DNA of 64,000 nt from Shinella curvata (GCF_022899935.1 NZ_JALJCJ010000001.1:270053-334052); one strand, 5' to 3'. Numbered from the stretch's first letter, positions 36,913 to 46,355 are shown. Numbers and translations are program-made. Notes: generated from the letters alone by a model not told the origin.

Positions 36913-38391
36913 ATGAAGAGTAACGTAGTGTCCCGTTCCGTATTCCTCGATTTCCTCCCCCGCTCCTGTCAGGCTGTTGCCACTGTGGCGAAAGGTCTGG
37001 TGATGGTCGGGATGGTCGCCACCGTCGCAGCAGCTACCCCCGCGCAGGCCGCCCCGAAATATGCCGGCATCGTGATCGACGCCAAAACCGGGAAGGTGCT
37101 CTACAGCGAGGATGCCGACGAGCTGCGCTACCCGGCATCTCTCACCAAGATGATGACGCTGTATCTGACCTTCGAAGCGCTCGAGGCCGGAAAGATCCGT
37201 CTCAATACCCGCGTTCCCTTCTCGAAAAATGCCGCAAGCGAGCCGCCGACCAAGCTCGGCGTCGGCGTCGGCAATTCGATCACGGTCGAGCAGGCCATGC
37301 TTGGCTTGATCACGCGTTCGGCGAACGATGCTTCGACGGCGCTTGCCGAAATGCTGGGCGGCTCGGAAGAGCGCTTCGCCCGGATCATGACGCAGAAGGC
37401 GCGGGCGCTCGGCATGACGCGGACCACCTATCGCAACGCCAACGGTCTTCCCAATTCGGCGCAGGTGACGACCGCCCGTGACCAGGCTCGCCTCGGCATC
37501 GCGCTTCGCCAGCATTTCCCGCAGTATTACGACTATTTCTCGGTCCGCAGCTTCCGCTTCGGCAAGCAGACCATCAACGGCCACAATCGCCTGCTCGGCA
37601 GCGTGCGCGGCGTCGATGGCATCAAGACCGGCTATACCCGCGCCTCCGGCTACAATTTGGTGACCTCGGCCGTCGCCGACGGCCGCAGCGTTGTCGGCGT
37701 CGTCCTGGGCGGCCGTTCGGGCGGTGCACGCGACCAGCAGATGCGCAAGTTGATCGCCGCCTACATGCCGAAGGCCTCGCGCCGCGGCGGTGGCGACCTG
37801 ATTGCCGAAACCAAGGATGCGCCGACGCTGACCGCCGAAGTCGCAAGCGAAGCGGTGACTGCTTCGGCGAGCGGAACGCTCAGCAATCGCGCGATGGAAC
37901 TGCCGGAAAACGGCCCGATCCCGACCTATCGTTACAATGAAGCCCGTATCGAGACGGCCTATGCCGCGACATCGGGTGCAAACGAAATCATCGGCAAGCG
38001 TGCGCTCGCCGCGACGCTCAAACTGCAGCGTGAAAGCGCCGTTCCGGCTGAAGACCTGACGGAACAGGGCGACACGGATGGCTCGCTCGACAAATTGACG
38101 ACCTCCTCGACCACCACGGCGACCGTCGCATCGGAATCCACGCCTTCCGGCTGGGTCATCCAGATCGGCGCTACGCCGGACAAGGGTCAGGCGCAGGAAC
38201 TGCTCTCCAAGGCAAAGAACTCGGGCGGCAAGGCGCTGTCCAGCGCGATGCCCTTCACGGTCGCCGTCAACAGCGGCAACGGTGAACTCTATCGCGCCCG
38301 CTTCGGCGGCTTCGACAACCAGAATGGCGCGACGTCCGCCTGCAAGGTGCTAAAGCGCAAGGGTTTTGCCTGCTGGGCCAGCCAGCAGTAA
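36913..38391 (+). CDS. D-alanyl-D-alanine carboxypeptidase with SPOR domain
   Basis: A penicillin-binding protein of 492 residues (DacA/DacF, S11 family) that trims the stem peptide of peptidoglycan in the periplasm. After a signal segment (near 25-47) come the three active-site motifs: SLTK at 76-79, SAN at 136-138 and KTG at 238-240. A long linker of about 130 residues leads to a C-terminal SPOR domain (about 418-492) that binds denuded glycan and targets septa. The start is uncertain: the ATG at 36913 gives a typical long rhizobial leader, but its ribosome-binding site is weak. Confidence 0.92.
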   Translation: MKSNVVSRSVFLDFLPRSCQAVATVAKGLVMVGMVATVAAATPAQAAPKYAGIVIDAKTGKVLYSEDADELRYPASLTKMMTLYLTFEALEAGKIRLNTRVPFSKNAASEPPTKLGVGVGNSITVEQAMLGLITRSANDASTALAEMLGGSEERFARIMTQKARALGMTRTTYRNANGLPNSAQVTTARDQARLGIALRQHFPQYYDYFSVRSFRFGKQTINGHNRLLGSVRGVDGIKTGYTRASGYNLVTSAVADGRSVVGVVLGGRSGGARDQQMRKLIAAYMPKASRRGGGDLIAETKDAPTLTAEVASEAVTASASGTLSNRAMELPENGPIPTYRYNEARIETAYAATSGANEIIGKRALAATLKLQRESAVPAEDLTEQGDTDGSLDKLTTSSTTTATVASESTPSGWVIQIGATPDKGQAQELLSKAKNSGGKALSSAMPFTVAVNSGNGELYRARFGGFDNQNGATSACKVLKRKGFACWASQQ

Positions 38392-38554
38392 TGAGATTGG
38401 ACCGCGCTTGACAGCGCGGTTCCCGGACTACCGTCTTGCGCCCGCAACAGCATCGGTCAGGTATTGCGTACCGATGACTGCGGGAGGAAGACAGGCGGGT
38501 GCCGCGTCTGGCGGCTCTGCCATCCTCGGTTGGGTATTGCGTACGAGGCAGATC

Positions 38555-38827
38555 ATGGCGATGAACGAAAACCTTTTCGATGTTCCCACCGCGACGCGCG
38601 ACGAAAAGCGCCGACCGCTGATGGGCACGCTCCACCCGCTGCACGAGGCAGCGATGCGGATCGCGGATATCGGACTTGGACGTTCGCGCAACAAGACGAA
38701 GGATCTCGTCGGCATGCTGCTGGCGCATGGTGCCCGGGCCTGGCGTTCGGGTCAGCCTGCCGCCGGGATCCATCTCCATGTCGGCGTCAGCGAACGCCGC
38801 TATCCGGTGCGCATGCGCCTGCGCTGA
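38555..38827 (+). CDS. Small basic protein of unknown function
   Basis: A 90-residue protein starting MAMNENLFDVP with GAGG 6 nt upstream. It is basic, has no membrane segment or signal, and its middle (HEAAMRIADIGLGRSRNKTK) is probably helical. It does not match a family I know. It converges on the DUF1489 gene with only 10 bp between the stops. Confidence 0.6.
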   Translation: MAMNENLFDVPTATRDEKRRPLMGTLHPLHEAAMRIADIGLGRSRNKTKDLVGMLLAHGARAWRSGQPAAGIHLHVGVSERRYPVRMRLR

Positions 38828-38837
38828 TTTTCGGCTT

Positions 38838-39275
38838 TCAGAGAAGGCCGAGTTCGGCGAGTTCGCGCCGCAGTTCCAGCGGCAGGTCTGCCGTGCCCTC
38901 GCCCATGTCCTTGAGATCGCGCGGGGCGTCTTCTTCGGTCAGGTAGCGCCATCCCTGGAATGCGCGGCGCGGCTGGAATTCGGTCTCGATGACCTCCGGT
39001 CCCAGCACCAGTTCGCAGCGCGAGATGCCGTCGACATCCGTAAAACTCTTCAGACCCAGCAGGCGCTGGCGCGCCTGCACCTGGCCTTTGATCACCCAAT
39101 AGAGTGAACCACCGTCGAGCAGTTCCTGATCCCGCTTCGGGATCATGCGGGTGATGTGGCTGGAATGCGGCTCCATGCCCGCCGCGATCGCGATGAGCGA
39201 GCGTTCGGACACCCATTCACGCAGATCATCGATGCTGTCAGCGCCGACACAGAGTTTGATGAGATGTAGGGCCAT
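38838..39275 (-). CDS. DUF1489 family protein
   Basis: A 145-residue protein of the alphaproteobacterial DUF1489 family: LHLIKLCVGADSIDDL at the N-terminus, HITRMIPKRDQELLDGGSLYWVIKG near 40-65, and FQGWRYLTEEDAPRDL near 105-120. It is probably cytosolic; function unknown. A segment with LVLGPEVIETE is typical of the family. Confidence 0.85.
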   Translation of the reverse strand: MALHLIKLCVGADSIDDLREWVSERSLIAIAAGMEPHSSHITRMIPKRDQELLDGGSLYWVIKGQVQARQRLLGLKSFTDVDGISRCELVLGPEVIETEFQPRRAFQGWRYLTEEDAPRDLKDMGEGTADLPLELRRELAELGLL

Positions 39276-39349
39276 GGCTCTTTGAACGCCCTTGCGGCGG
39301 CCGGGTCAAGGGGCCGCCGCGTCGCACTCCACAGGGAACCTGAGGGGAA

Positions 39350-40750
39350 TCAGCATTCCACCACGTTGACGGCGAGGCCGCCGGTGGAGGTTTCCTTGTA
39401 CTTCTCGTTCATGTCGACGCCAGTCTGGCGCATCGTCTCGATACAGGCGTCGAGCGGCACGAAATGCTGGCCGTCGCCCTTGAGGGACAGCGAGGCGGCA
39501 GTGACCGCCTTGACGGCGCCCAGCGCATTGCGCTCGATGCAGGGCACCTGCACGAGACCGGCGATGGGGTCGCAGGTCATGCCGAGATGGTGTTCCAACG
39601 CGATTTCCGCCGCATTCTCCACCTGCTCGGGCGAGCCGCCCATGACGGCAGCAAGACCGGCCGCGGCCATGGCCGAAGCGGAGCCGACTTCGCCCTGACA
39701 GCCAACCTCGGCGCCCGAGATCGAGGCATTGTGCTTGATGATGCCGCCGACGGCTGCGGCCGTCAGAAGGTAATCTCTGATACCGTCCTGGTCGGCGTCT
39801 TCATGAAAATGCAGGTAATAGCGGATCGTGGCAGGCACGACGCCGGCCGCACCATTCGTTGGCGACGTCACGACGCGGCCACCGGCCGCATTCTCCTCGT
39901 TGACGGCCATGGCGTAGACGGACAACCAGTCATTGGCGAGCAGCGGGTTCGCCTTGTTGGAGCGCCACTCCTCCTGCAGCTTGTCATGGATCGAGCGGGC
40001 ACGGCGGCGCACCTTCAGGCCGCCGGGCATGATGCCTTCGTTCTTCAGGCCGCGATCGATGCAGCTCTTCATGGCGCCCCAGATGCGATCGAGGCCGGCA
40101 TCCAGCGCCTCGCGCGACATGGTGGCTTCCTCGTTGGCACGCTTCATCTGGGCGATCGTCATGCCCGAGCGTTCGGCCATCTCGAGCATCTGCTTGGCCG
40201 ACGAGAAGGGGAACGGAACCTTCGCGCCGCCGGCCTTCGCCTTGCTGGCGCGCATCTGCTCCAGTTCCGTATCGGTAACGACGAAGCCCCCGCCGACCGA
40301 ATAGTAGATGCGCTTCAACAGAAGGCGGTCGTCGCGATCATAGGCAGAGAAGGTCATGCCGTTGGCATGGCCTGGCAGCGGGTTCTTCTTGTCGAAGATC
40401 AGGTCGGTCTTCGGCTGGAAGGCATAACCGGGATGGCCCGGCGGCGTGATGCGACCGGTGCGCTCGACCTCGCCGACGATCGCATCCATCTGGTCCGGAT
40501 CGACCGAATCGGGCCGCTCGCCCATCAGGCCGAGAATGACGGCGCGGTCGGAGCCATGGCCGACGCCGGTATAGGCGAGCGAACCGTGCAGGCTCATGCG
40601 AATCGTCGCGACATGAGCGTTCGAAGGGCGCGGCCAGTCGTCGGATAGGATCAGGTCGAGAAAACGGTTTGCCGCCGACATCGGCCCCATCGTGTGGGAG
40701 CTCGATGGCCCGATACCGATCTTGAAGACATCAAAAACCGAAAGGAACAT
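39350..40750 (-). CDS. sdaA: L-serine ammonia-lyase (iron-sulfur type)
   Basis: Deaminates L-serine to pyruvate and ammonia using a 4Fe-4S cluster. The 466-residue single-chain enzyme starts with the beta domain [18 protein letters not shown]. Its alpha domain includes [21 protein letters not shown] near 345, [21 protein letters not shown] near 390, and further cysteines for the cluster. Length and architecture match proteobacterial SdaA/SdaB. The upstream neighbour on the same strand ends in a strong terminator, so sdaA probably has its own promoter. Confidence 0.96.
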   Translation of the reverse strand: MFLSVFDVFKIGIGPSSSHTMGPMSAANRFLDLILSDDWPRPSNAHVATIRMSLHGSLAYTGVGHGSDRAVILGLMGERPDSVDPDQMDAIVGEVERTGRITPPGHPGYAFQPKTDLIFDKKNPLPGHANGMTFSAYDRDDRLLLKRIYYSVGGGFVVTDTELEQMRASKAKAGGAKVPFPFSSAKQMLEMAERSGMTIAQMKRANEEATMSREALDAGLDRIWGAMKSCIDRGLKNEGIMPGGLKVRRRARSIHDKLQEEWRSNKANPLLANDWLSVYAMAVNEENAAGGRVVTSPTNGAAGVVPATIRYYLHFHEDADQDGIRDYLLTAAAVGGIIKHNASISGAEVGCQGEVGSASAMAAAGLAAVMGGSPEQVENAAEIALEHHLGMTCDPIAGLVQVPCIERNALGAVKAVTAASLSLKGDGQHFVPLDACIETMRQTGVDMNEKYKETSTGGLAVNVVEC

Positions 40751-40863
40751 TCCCGGACTTCTCCCTTGCCGCGGCAGGCTATGTTTTAAACGCCGAAGCT
40801 ACGTTATCACGCAACGCCCGCATGGCGATCTCCCGACATCGGATTTTACCAGTGCGACATGCC

Positions 40864-40904
40864 AAAAACAAAAACAGCGCGTCCCCGTGGAGAACGCGCT
40901 GTTT
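40864..40904 (-). terminator. Strong Rho-independent terminator of the 33-aa gene
   Basis: A perfect 11-bp stem AAACAGCGCGT/ACGCGCTGTTT with an 11-nt loop, followed on the minus strand by TTTTGTTTTT. It lies 25 bp beyond the stop of the small gene at 40930. Confidence 0.9.
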
Positions 40905-40929
40905 ATGTAGGGACTTGGGCCTGAACTTG

Positions 40930-41031
40930 TCAGATGCCGCCGAAGAGGTAGGCGATGACCAGAACGGCGCCAAAACCGATGACTGCACGGGCGGTGACGC
41001 CCCAGCAGGATTTCTGAACGGTACTTTCCAT
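40930..41031 (-). CDS. 33-residue single-pass membrane protein
   Basis: A very short gene supported by context rather than homology. An ATG at 41031 with GGGGAAA 4-6 nt upstream opens a 34-codon frame ending in TGA, and a textbook terminator follows. The peptide begins MESTVQKSCWGVTARAV, then a hydrophobic helix VIGFGAVLVIAYLFGGI runs to the C-terminus, so it should be a tail-anchored inner-membrane micropeptide with a single cysteine. It sits upstream of sdaA on the same strand but is separately terminated. Function unknown. Confidence 0.75.
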   Translation of the reverse strand: MESTVQKSCWGVTARAVIGFGAVLVIAYLFGGI

Positions 41032-41324
41032 GATTTCCCCAGATGGAAGATGTCGTGCGAGCCGCCTAGATCAGCGCTGCATGCCCTCTGTTTAATGAAG
41101 AATTCATGAAACCGCAATCGCGAAAAATGGCGAAACCAAGGCGGTGGCGACATGGGAGCCCCGCGCTACGCGCATGACCTGTCGCAAAATCAGACAGTTG
41201 CCAGCTTTGGGCGACCGGCCGTTTCCATGCTCTCCCGCCTCCGTTTCGCCCAAGGTCTGAACGCCCGGCAGAAGAGGCCGCCGCGATGCTTGCAAAATGC
41301 CGAATCCGTGGCACAAGACGTCTC

Positions 41325-42014
41325 ATGAACACCCCGGACCTCATCGCCCTCGCCCTCTTCCTTGTCCTGTGGATGGGGTATTCCTGGATAACGGACAGGG
41401 CGAAGCTTTTCGACCGGGTGAGCCTCACGCGTGCCATGAGTTCGCAGCGCGCCGTCTGGATCCGCAATGCCATGCACCGCGACCTGCGCATGATCGATAC
41501 GCAGATCATGGCCGGCCTGCAGAACGGCACGGCTTTCTTCGCTTCCACCTCCCTGCTTGCGCTGGGCAGCTGCTTTGCGCTGCTCGGTGCGACGGAACAG
41601 GTTTTTGCGATTTTCAACGACCTGCCCTATTTCTTCCACGGCAGCCGCGCCGGTTTCGAGACCAAGGTCGGCGGCCTCGCCATCATCTTCGGCTACGCCT
41701 TCTTCAAGTTCGGCTGGTCCTATCGCCTCTTCAACTATTGCACGATCCTGCTGGGTGCCATGCCGATGAGCGGCGACATCCACAAGGATCCGGCTGGTGC
41801 AGACCTTGCCGCCGACAAGGTGATCCGCATGAACATCCTGGCGGCAAAGCACTTCAACAAGGGGCTACGCGCTATCTTCCTGTCGATCGGCTATCTCGGC
41901 TGGTTCGTCAGCCCGTTCCTCTTCATCGCCACGACCATCGGGATCATCATCGTGCTCGTGCGCCGTCAGTTCTATTCGGAAGCGCGGCTCGCCGTGCTCG
42001 AACGCCTCGACTGA
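41325..42014 (+). CDS. DUF599 family membrane protein
   Basis: A 229-residue polytopic protein with four or so helices: LIALALFLVLWMGYSW at the start, FASTSLLALGSCFALL, a central pair, and LFIATTIGIIIVLV at the end. Motifs NAMHRDLRMIDTQIMAGLQNG-like sequence and FAFFKFGWSYR-like sequence are typical of DUF599. No activity is known for the family. The ATG at 41325 matches the family start although its ribosome-binding site is weak. Confidence 0.85.
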   Translation: MNTPDLIALALFLVLWMGYSWITDRAKLFDRVSLTRAMSSQRAVWIRNAMHRDLRMIDTQIMAGLQNGTAFFASTSLLALGSCFALLGATEQVFAIFNDLPYFFHGSRAGFETKVGGLAIIFGYAFFKFGWSYRLFNYCTILLGAMPMSGDIHKDPAGADLAADKVIRMNILAAKHFNKGLRAIFLSIGYLGWFVSPFLFIATTIGIIIVLVRRQFYSEARLAVLERLD

Positions 42015-42089
42015 CCTTTCCCAACCGGCCACCTTTCGGCCATCCGCCCGGCGCAAGCTTGGCGTGGCACCTTCCTATGGACCAAAGCA

Positions 42090-43127
42090 ATGCGGCGACC
42101 CCGAACCATGATGACGACGGTGATTGACGGCAATGGGGCAGTACACGGCGCCGAAACGCGCCGGCTTCCACGCACCCCGCTGATCGACCAACTGCGAGGC
42201 GTCGCGCTGATCGCCATGGCGATCTATCATTTCACCTGGGACCTCGGTTTCTTCGGCTATATCGAACCGGAAACGGCGACAACCGGCGGCTGGCGCATTT
42301 TCGCCCGTCTTATTGCGGGCAGCTTCCTGTTTCTCGTCGGCTTCAGTCTCGCGCTCGGCCACCAGAACGGTTTCAAGGCGCGGCCGTTCTTCATGCGGCT
42401 CGCCAAGATCGGCGGAACGGCAGCGATCATCACCGTCGCCACCTGGTTCGCCTTTCCGGACACGTTCATCTTCTTCGGCATCCTGCACGCCATCGCAACA
42501 GCGAGCGTCGTCGGCCTCCTCTTCCTGCGCCTGCCCATCGCCGTCACGCTGCTTGCCGCAATAGCCGCCGTCGCCGCGCCGTTCTATCTCCGCGCGCCGC
42601 TCTTCGATCATCCCGCACTCTGGTGGGTCGGCCTGTCGGTCGACATCCCGCGTTCGAACGACTATGTGCCGCTGCTGCCTTGGCTCGCACCGGTGCTGCT
42701 CGGCATATCGCTTGGCAAGTTTTTCGTGGCGAGTGCCCTTCCCGAACGGTGGGCCGGCCTTGGCGGGCGCCAAAAAGTCTGGTGGAAAAGCCTTTTGGAG
42801 ACGGCCGGGCGCCACAGTCTCGCCATCTATCTTATCCACCAGCCCTTGCTGATCGCGCTGGTCTACAGTTTTTCGCTGCTCGTTCCCGCGCCCGCACCCG
42901 ATCCGGTCGCCGGCTATACCAAGAGCTGCATGCGCGCCTGCGAACCTGAACGCGGCGTCGGTTTCTGCGAAAGCTTCTGCGGCTGCACGCTGAGCGGATT
43001 GCAGGATCAAAACCTCTTCGCCGACCTCAACCGCGGCGCGATCGATGTAACGACGGACGAGCGGATCAGCACGATCTCCTCGCAATGCACGGCAAAGGCC
43101 GAAACGACAACCGACCTCAAGGAGTAG
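42090..43127 (+). CDS. DUF1624-type acyltransferase-like membrane protein
   Basis: A 345-residue protein with about seven transmembrane helices in residues 35-280. The N-terminal signature is LIDQLRGVALIAMAIYHFTWD near 31-50, as in DUF1624 / heparan-alpha-glucosaminide N-acetyltransferase-like proteins. GRHSLAIYLIHQPLLIALVY near 250 resembles the last helices of acyltransferase-3 proteins. The last 65 residues form a soluble tail with a CxxxC and a CxxxCxC cluster. A membrane acyl-transfer role is inferred. The methyltransferase gene follows 5 nt downstream. Confidence 0.82.
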   Translation: MRRPRTMMTTVIDGNGAVHGAETRRLPRTPLIDQLRGVALIAMAIYHFTWDLGFFGYIEPETATTGGWRIFARLIAGSFLFLVGFSLALGHQNGFKARPFFMRLAKIGGTAAIITVATWFAFPDTFIFFGILHAIATASVVGLLFLRLPIAVTLLAAIAAVAAPFYLRAPLFDHPALWWVGLSVDIPRSNDYVPLLPWLAPVLLGISLGKFFVASALPERWAGLGGRQKVWWKSLLETAGRHSLAIYLIHQPLLIALVYSFSLLVPAPAPDPVAGYTKSCMRACEPERGVGFCESFCGCTLSGLQDQNLFADLNRGAIDVTTDERISTISSQCTAKAETTTDLKE

Positions 43128-43132
43128 GGATC

Positions 43133-43606
43133 ATGAATGCCTATCGCATGAAGCCACTCGCTTTTCCTTGGCCCCCGCTGATCTACGGCGCGGCGCTCGC
43201 GGCGGCCTTCCTGCTCCAGGCGCATTTTCCCATCGCCGTGTCGGACAGGGAAAGCTGGATCGCCACAGCGGCAGGCAGCGTGCTGATCCTGATTGCCGTC
43301 GTGCTGGATGTCTGGGCGATGCGCACGCTGCTCGATTGCCACACGACCATCATGCCGAACCGCTGCTCCACCCATCTGGCGACGTCGGGCCCCTACCGCT
43401 TCACCCGTAACCCGATCTATCTCGGCTATACGCTGGCCACAGCCGGCATAGGCCTCGTGATGCTCAACCCCTGGTGTCTCGTAACCGCCACGATCGCGGC
43501 CGGCGTCACCAGCATCATCGCCATCAGGCGCGAGGAACTGCACCTGCTTTCACGCTTCGGCATCGATTTCGAACGCTATTGCAGCGGCACGGCGCGCTGG
43601 ATCTGA
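43133..43606 (+). CDS. Isoprenylcysteine carboxyl-methyltransferase-like membrane protein
   Basis: A 157-residue membrane methyltransferase-like protein. The C-terminal block GPYRFTRNPIYLGYTLATAGIG near 87-107 and EELHLLSRFGIDFERYCSG-like sequence near 135-152 are the conserved SAM- and substrate-binding features of the ICMT/PEMT family. There are about three to four helices. Bacterial members methylate unknown small or lipid substrates. AGGAG precedes the ATG, which lies 5 nt after the DUF1624 stop; the two form an operon. Confidence 0.85.
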   Translation: MNAYRMKPLAFPWPPLIYGAALAAAFLLQAHFPIAVSDRESWIATAAGSVLILIAVVLDVWAMRTLLDCHTTIMPNRCSTHLATSGPYRFTRNPIYLGYTLATAGIGLVMLNPWCLVTATIAAGVTSIIAIRREELHLLSRFGIDFERYCSGTARWI

Positions 43607-43613
43607 AACGAAG

Positions 43614-43643
43614 ATGGCGCCGGACGAAACCATCCGGCGCCAT
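43614..43643. terminator. Bidirectional hairpin between convergent genes
   Basis: A perfect 11-bp stem ATGGCGCCGGA/TCCGGCGCCAT with an 8-nt loop lies between the ICMT-like gene (plus) and the merR-type gene (minus). A-rich sequence on the right gives a partial T-run to neither strand, but the stability makes termination likely. Confidence 0.75.
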
Positions 43644-43670
43644 TCAGAAAAGTCAAAAATCCCGTAGGGT

Positions 43671-44057
43671 TCAGGTGCCGACGCCGATCTCGGCGAGACG
43701 GGTGAGGCAGGCCTCCTCGACATTGTCGAGCTCGGCCAGCGTCTCTTCGATATCGCGACGCTTCTGACGCAATTCCTCGCGCTTCTCGATGACCTTGTTC
43801 ATCAACATTTCAAGCTGGCCCACCTCGCCCGGCGGGTCCTTGTAGACGCGGATGATGTCGCGGATCTCGGCGATCGTGAAACCGATGCGCCGGCCGCGCA
43901 GGATTTCCTGGATCAGGCGGCGGTCTGCCGGACGGAAAAGCCGCGTGCGACCGCGGCGCTCGGGATTGATGAGCCCCTCGTCCTCGTAGAAGCGCAAAGT
44001 GCGGGTGGAAACCCCGAATTCGCGCGTCAGCTCGGTTATGGTATAAAACTTGTCCAC
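43671..44057 (-). CDS. MerR family transcriptional regulator
   Basis: A 128-residue DNA-binding protein. The helix-turn-helix and wing are at residues 4-70 (YTITELTREFGVSTRTLRFY, then GLINPERRGRTRLF), followed by a coiled-coil dimer helix at about 78-118 (MLMNKVIEKREELRQKRRDI). There is only one cysteine, near the C-terminus, so a metal-binding CxxxxC site like that of MerR or CueR is absent. The ligand is unknown. It resembles the rhizobial MerR-type genes usually seen beside acyl-CoA dehydrogenases, which are not present here. Confidence 0.9.
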   Translation of the reverse strand: MDKFYTITELTREFGVSTRTLRFYEDEGLINPERRGRTRLFRPADRRLIQEILRGRRIGFTIAEIRDIIRVYKDPPGEVGQLEMLMNKVIEKREELRQKRRDIEETLAELDNVEEACLTRLAEIGVGT

Positions 44058-44122
44058 GCCTGCTCCGATCTTCTCTGAGCGGGCATTTTATTGACTTTTA
44101 CGTATAAGTCAATTTTTCCGCG

Positions 44123-45559
44123 TCAATGGATGGCAAACCACCATGTCGCCAGGCCAAGGAAGGCGAAAAACCCGACGATATCCGTTACAGCCGTCACGAA
44201 GACGCTGGAAGAGACGGCAGGGTCCGCCCCCGCCTTGTCGAGCAGGATGGGAATGGTGATGCCGGCAAGGGCGGCCGCACACATGTTGATCAGCATGGCC
44301 GTCGCGATGACGCCGCCGATATTGATGTCCTGAAACCAAAACCCCGCGACGGCGCCGATCATCAGACCGAATGCGACCCCGTGCAGAAGGCCGACGCCGG
44401 CCTCGCGGCGCACGACACGCCACGCGTTGTGGATGTCGAGGTCGCGCGTCGCCAGCGCCCGCACAGTTACAGTCATGGTTTGCGAACCGGCATTGCCGCC
44501 CATGCCCGCTACGGCGGGCATCAGGATGGCCAGTGCGACGATCTGCTCGATCGTTGCCTCGAACAGCGAGATGACGGAAGCGGAGATGAACGCCGTCAAC
44601 AGGTTGACGAGCAGCCACGGCGCACGCGACCGGGAGGTGGTGATGACGGTGTCCGACAGCTCTTCGTCGCCGACGCCACCGAGGCGCATCAAGTCCTCCT
44701 CGGCCTCTTCCTGGATGACGTCGACCACGTCGTCGATGGTCAGCACGCCGACGAGGCGGCCGTTCTCGTCGACGACGGCGGCGGAAAGCAGGTCGTACTG
44801 CTCGAAGAGCTGAGCCGCCTCTTCCTGGTCCATGTCGGCCGGGATCGGGTGATTGGTCTCGCGCATCACCGTTTCGATCTTCGTGCCGCGCGCGGTACGC
44901 AGAATTCGGTCGAGATCGACGACGCCGAGCAGGCGGAAAGTCGGGTCGATGACGAAGATCTGCGAAAAGCTCTCCGGCAGGTCCGCGTCTTCACGCAGGT
45001 AATCGATCGTCTGACCGATCGTCCAGAACGGCGGAACGGCGACGAACTCCGTCTGCATGCGGCGGCCGGCCGTGCTTTCGGGATAGTCCAGCGAACGGCG
45101 CAGACGAATCCGCTCGGTAAACGGCAGCTTGGAGAGGATCTCTTCCTGATCTTCCTGATCAAGGTCTTCCAGAATGTAGACGGCATCGTCCGAATCCATC
45201 TCGCCGATAGCGGCGGCGATCTGCTCGTTCGGCAGGTGCTCGACGATATCGAGACGGATCGCCTCGTCGACCTCGGTCAGCGCCGCAAGGTCGAAGTCAG
45301 CGCCGAGCAGCGAAACGAGTTGGCGACGCTGCTCTGGCTGGATCGCCTCGAGAAGATCACCCATTTCCGATTCGTGCAGGCGTGCCACGTGGCGGCGCAG
45401 AAACAGAAGATCACGGTCGGCGATGGCCGCGCCGACATGCATGAGGAAATCCGAGCGGATCGAGCCGTCCTCGGCGTAGATGTCCTCTCCGTCGAAAGTA
45501 CTGTGTTCGATGGTGCTGCCCTGCTGCTCGATGCGGTCGTCGTCGCCGGTGTTGTCCAT
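44123..45559 (-). CDS. mgtE: Magnesium transporter MgtE
   Basis: A 478-residue Mg2+ channel. It has an N-terminal helical N domain (about 40-165, with GDLLEAIQPEQRRQLVSLLG-type repeats), two CBS domains (about 170-295) that close the pore when Mg2+ is plentiful, a connecting helix and five C-terminal transmembrane helices (about 315-478). These include PAVAGMGGNAGSQTMTV, a family signature lining the pore. The ATG at 45559 has AAGGAG 7 nt upstream; ATGs further upstream lack such a site. Confidence 0.95.
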   Translation of the reverse strand: MDNTGDDDRIEQQGSTIEHSTFDGEDIYAEDGSIRSDFLMHVGAAIADRDLLFLRRHVARLHESEMGDLLEAIQPEQRRQLVSLLGADFDLAALTEVDEAIRLDIVEHLPNEQIAAAIGEMDSDDAVYILEDLDQEDQEEILSKLPFTERIRLRRSLDYPESTAGRRMQTEFVAVPPFWTIGQTIDYLREDADLPESFSQIFVIDPTFRLLGVVDLDRILRTARGTKIETVMRETNHPIPADMDQEEAAQLFEQYDLLSAAVVDENGRLVGVLTIDDVVDVIQEEAEEDLMRLGGVGDEELSDTVITTSRSRAPWLLVNLLTAFISASVISLFEATIEQIVALAILMPAVAGMGGNAGSQTMTVTVRALATRDLDIHNAWRVVRREAGVGLLHGVAFGLMIGAVAGFWFQDINIGGVIATAMLINMCAAALAGITIPILLDKAGADPAVSSSVFVTAVTDIVGFFAFLGLATWWFAIH

Positions 45560-45860
45560 CGGGCCGCTCCTTGCGTCGGAATCGTCTCTACGGGCCATAC
45601 CGGCAGCGCAGAGACGAGAGATTTTACATGCAGGGTTCCTTGCGATCGCCCGCATCCGGGCGTCTCGCGCCTCATCGTGCTAACCCAAAGCGCCCGTCCG
45701 GTCCATCACCGAAAGCGGCAAAAGCGGGCATGGCGGTTTTTTTTCGCAAGCTGTTGCAATTCCATGCAAATCGATGGATTTGCCGCGTCGGGACGACGGT
45801 CGGCATTTTCCCTTTGCCGCAAACAGGCTAGGACAGAGAAAACCGACGCCCGGAGAAACC

Positions 45861-46355
45861 ATGGCCCTCCTGCCCATCGTGCGCTATCCCGATCCCCGCC
45901 TGCGCCAGCCGTGCCGCCTCGTGGATGATTTCGACACCCGGTTGGCGACCCTCGCCGAAGATCTTGCCGCAACCATGCGGGCAGCTCCCGGCATCGGCAT
46001 CACGGCAGCGCATGTCGGCATCCTCGAGCGCCTGACCGTGATCGAACTCGACGGTCCCGGCTCGCTCAGGGTCTATATCAACCCCGTGATCGACTGGTTT
46101 TCGCCGGAGATGCAGCGCCACACCGAGGGCAGCGTCTCCATGCCTGGCGTCACCGACGAGATAGAGCGCCCTGCCCGCATTCGCCTGAACTATCGGGACC
46201 TTTCCGGCGCGCTGCAAACGGAGGAAGCGGATGGCCTGCTTGCCGTCTGCCTGCAGCACGAGATCGACCAGCTCGACGGCATCTTCTGGATCGATCGGCT
46301 GTCCCGGCTGAAGCGCGAGCGCATCGTCAAGAAATACGGCAAGCTCAGGGACTGA
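45861..46355 (+). CDS. Peptide deformylase-like protein lacking metal ligands
   Basis: A 164-residue protein of the polypeptide deformylase fold with the three family boxes recognisable but altered. Box 1 is GIGITAAHVG (usual GxGxAAxQ, Gln replaced by His). Box 2 is EGSVSMPG at about 89-96, where the metal-binding Cys of EGCxS is Ser91. Box 3 is QHEIDQLDG, where the second His of HExxH is Gln137. Two of the three metal ligands are therefore missing, so deformylase activity is unlikely. It may be a regulatory or degenerate paralogue; the working def should be elsewhere. Confidence 0.85.
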   Translation: MALLPIVRYPDPRLRQPCRLVDDFDTRLATLAEDLAATMRAAPGIGITAAHVGILERLTVIELDGPGSLRVYINPVIDWFSPEMQRHTEGSVSMPGVTDEIERPARIRLNYRDLSGALQTEEADGLLAVCLQHEIDQLDGIFWIDRLSRLKRERIVKKYGKLRD

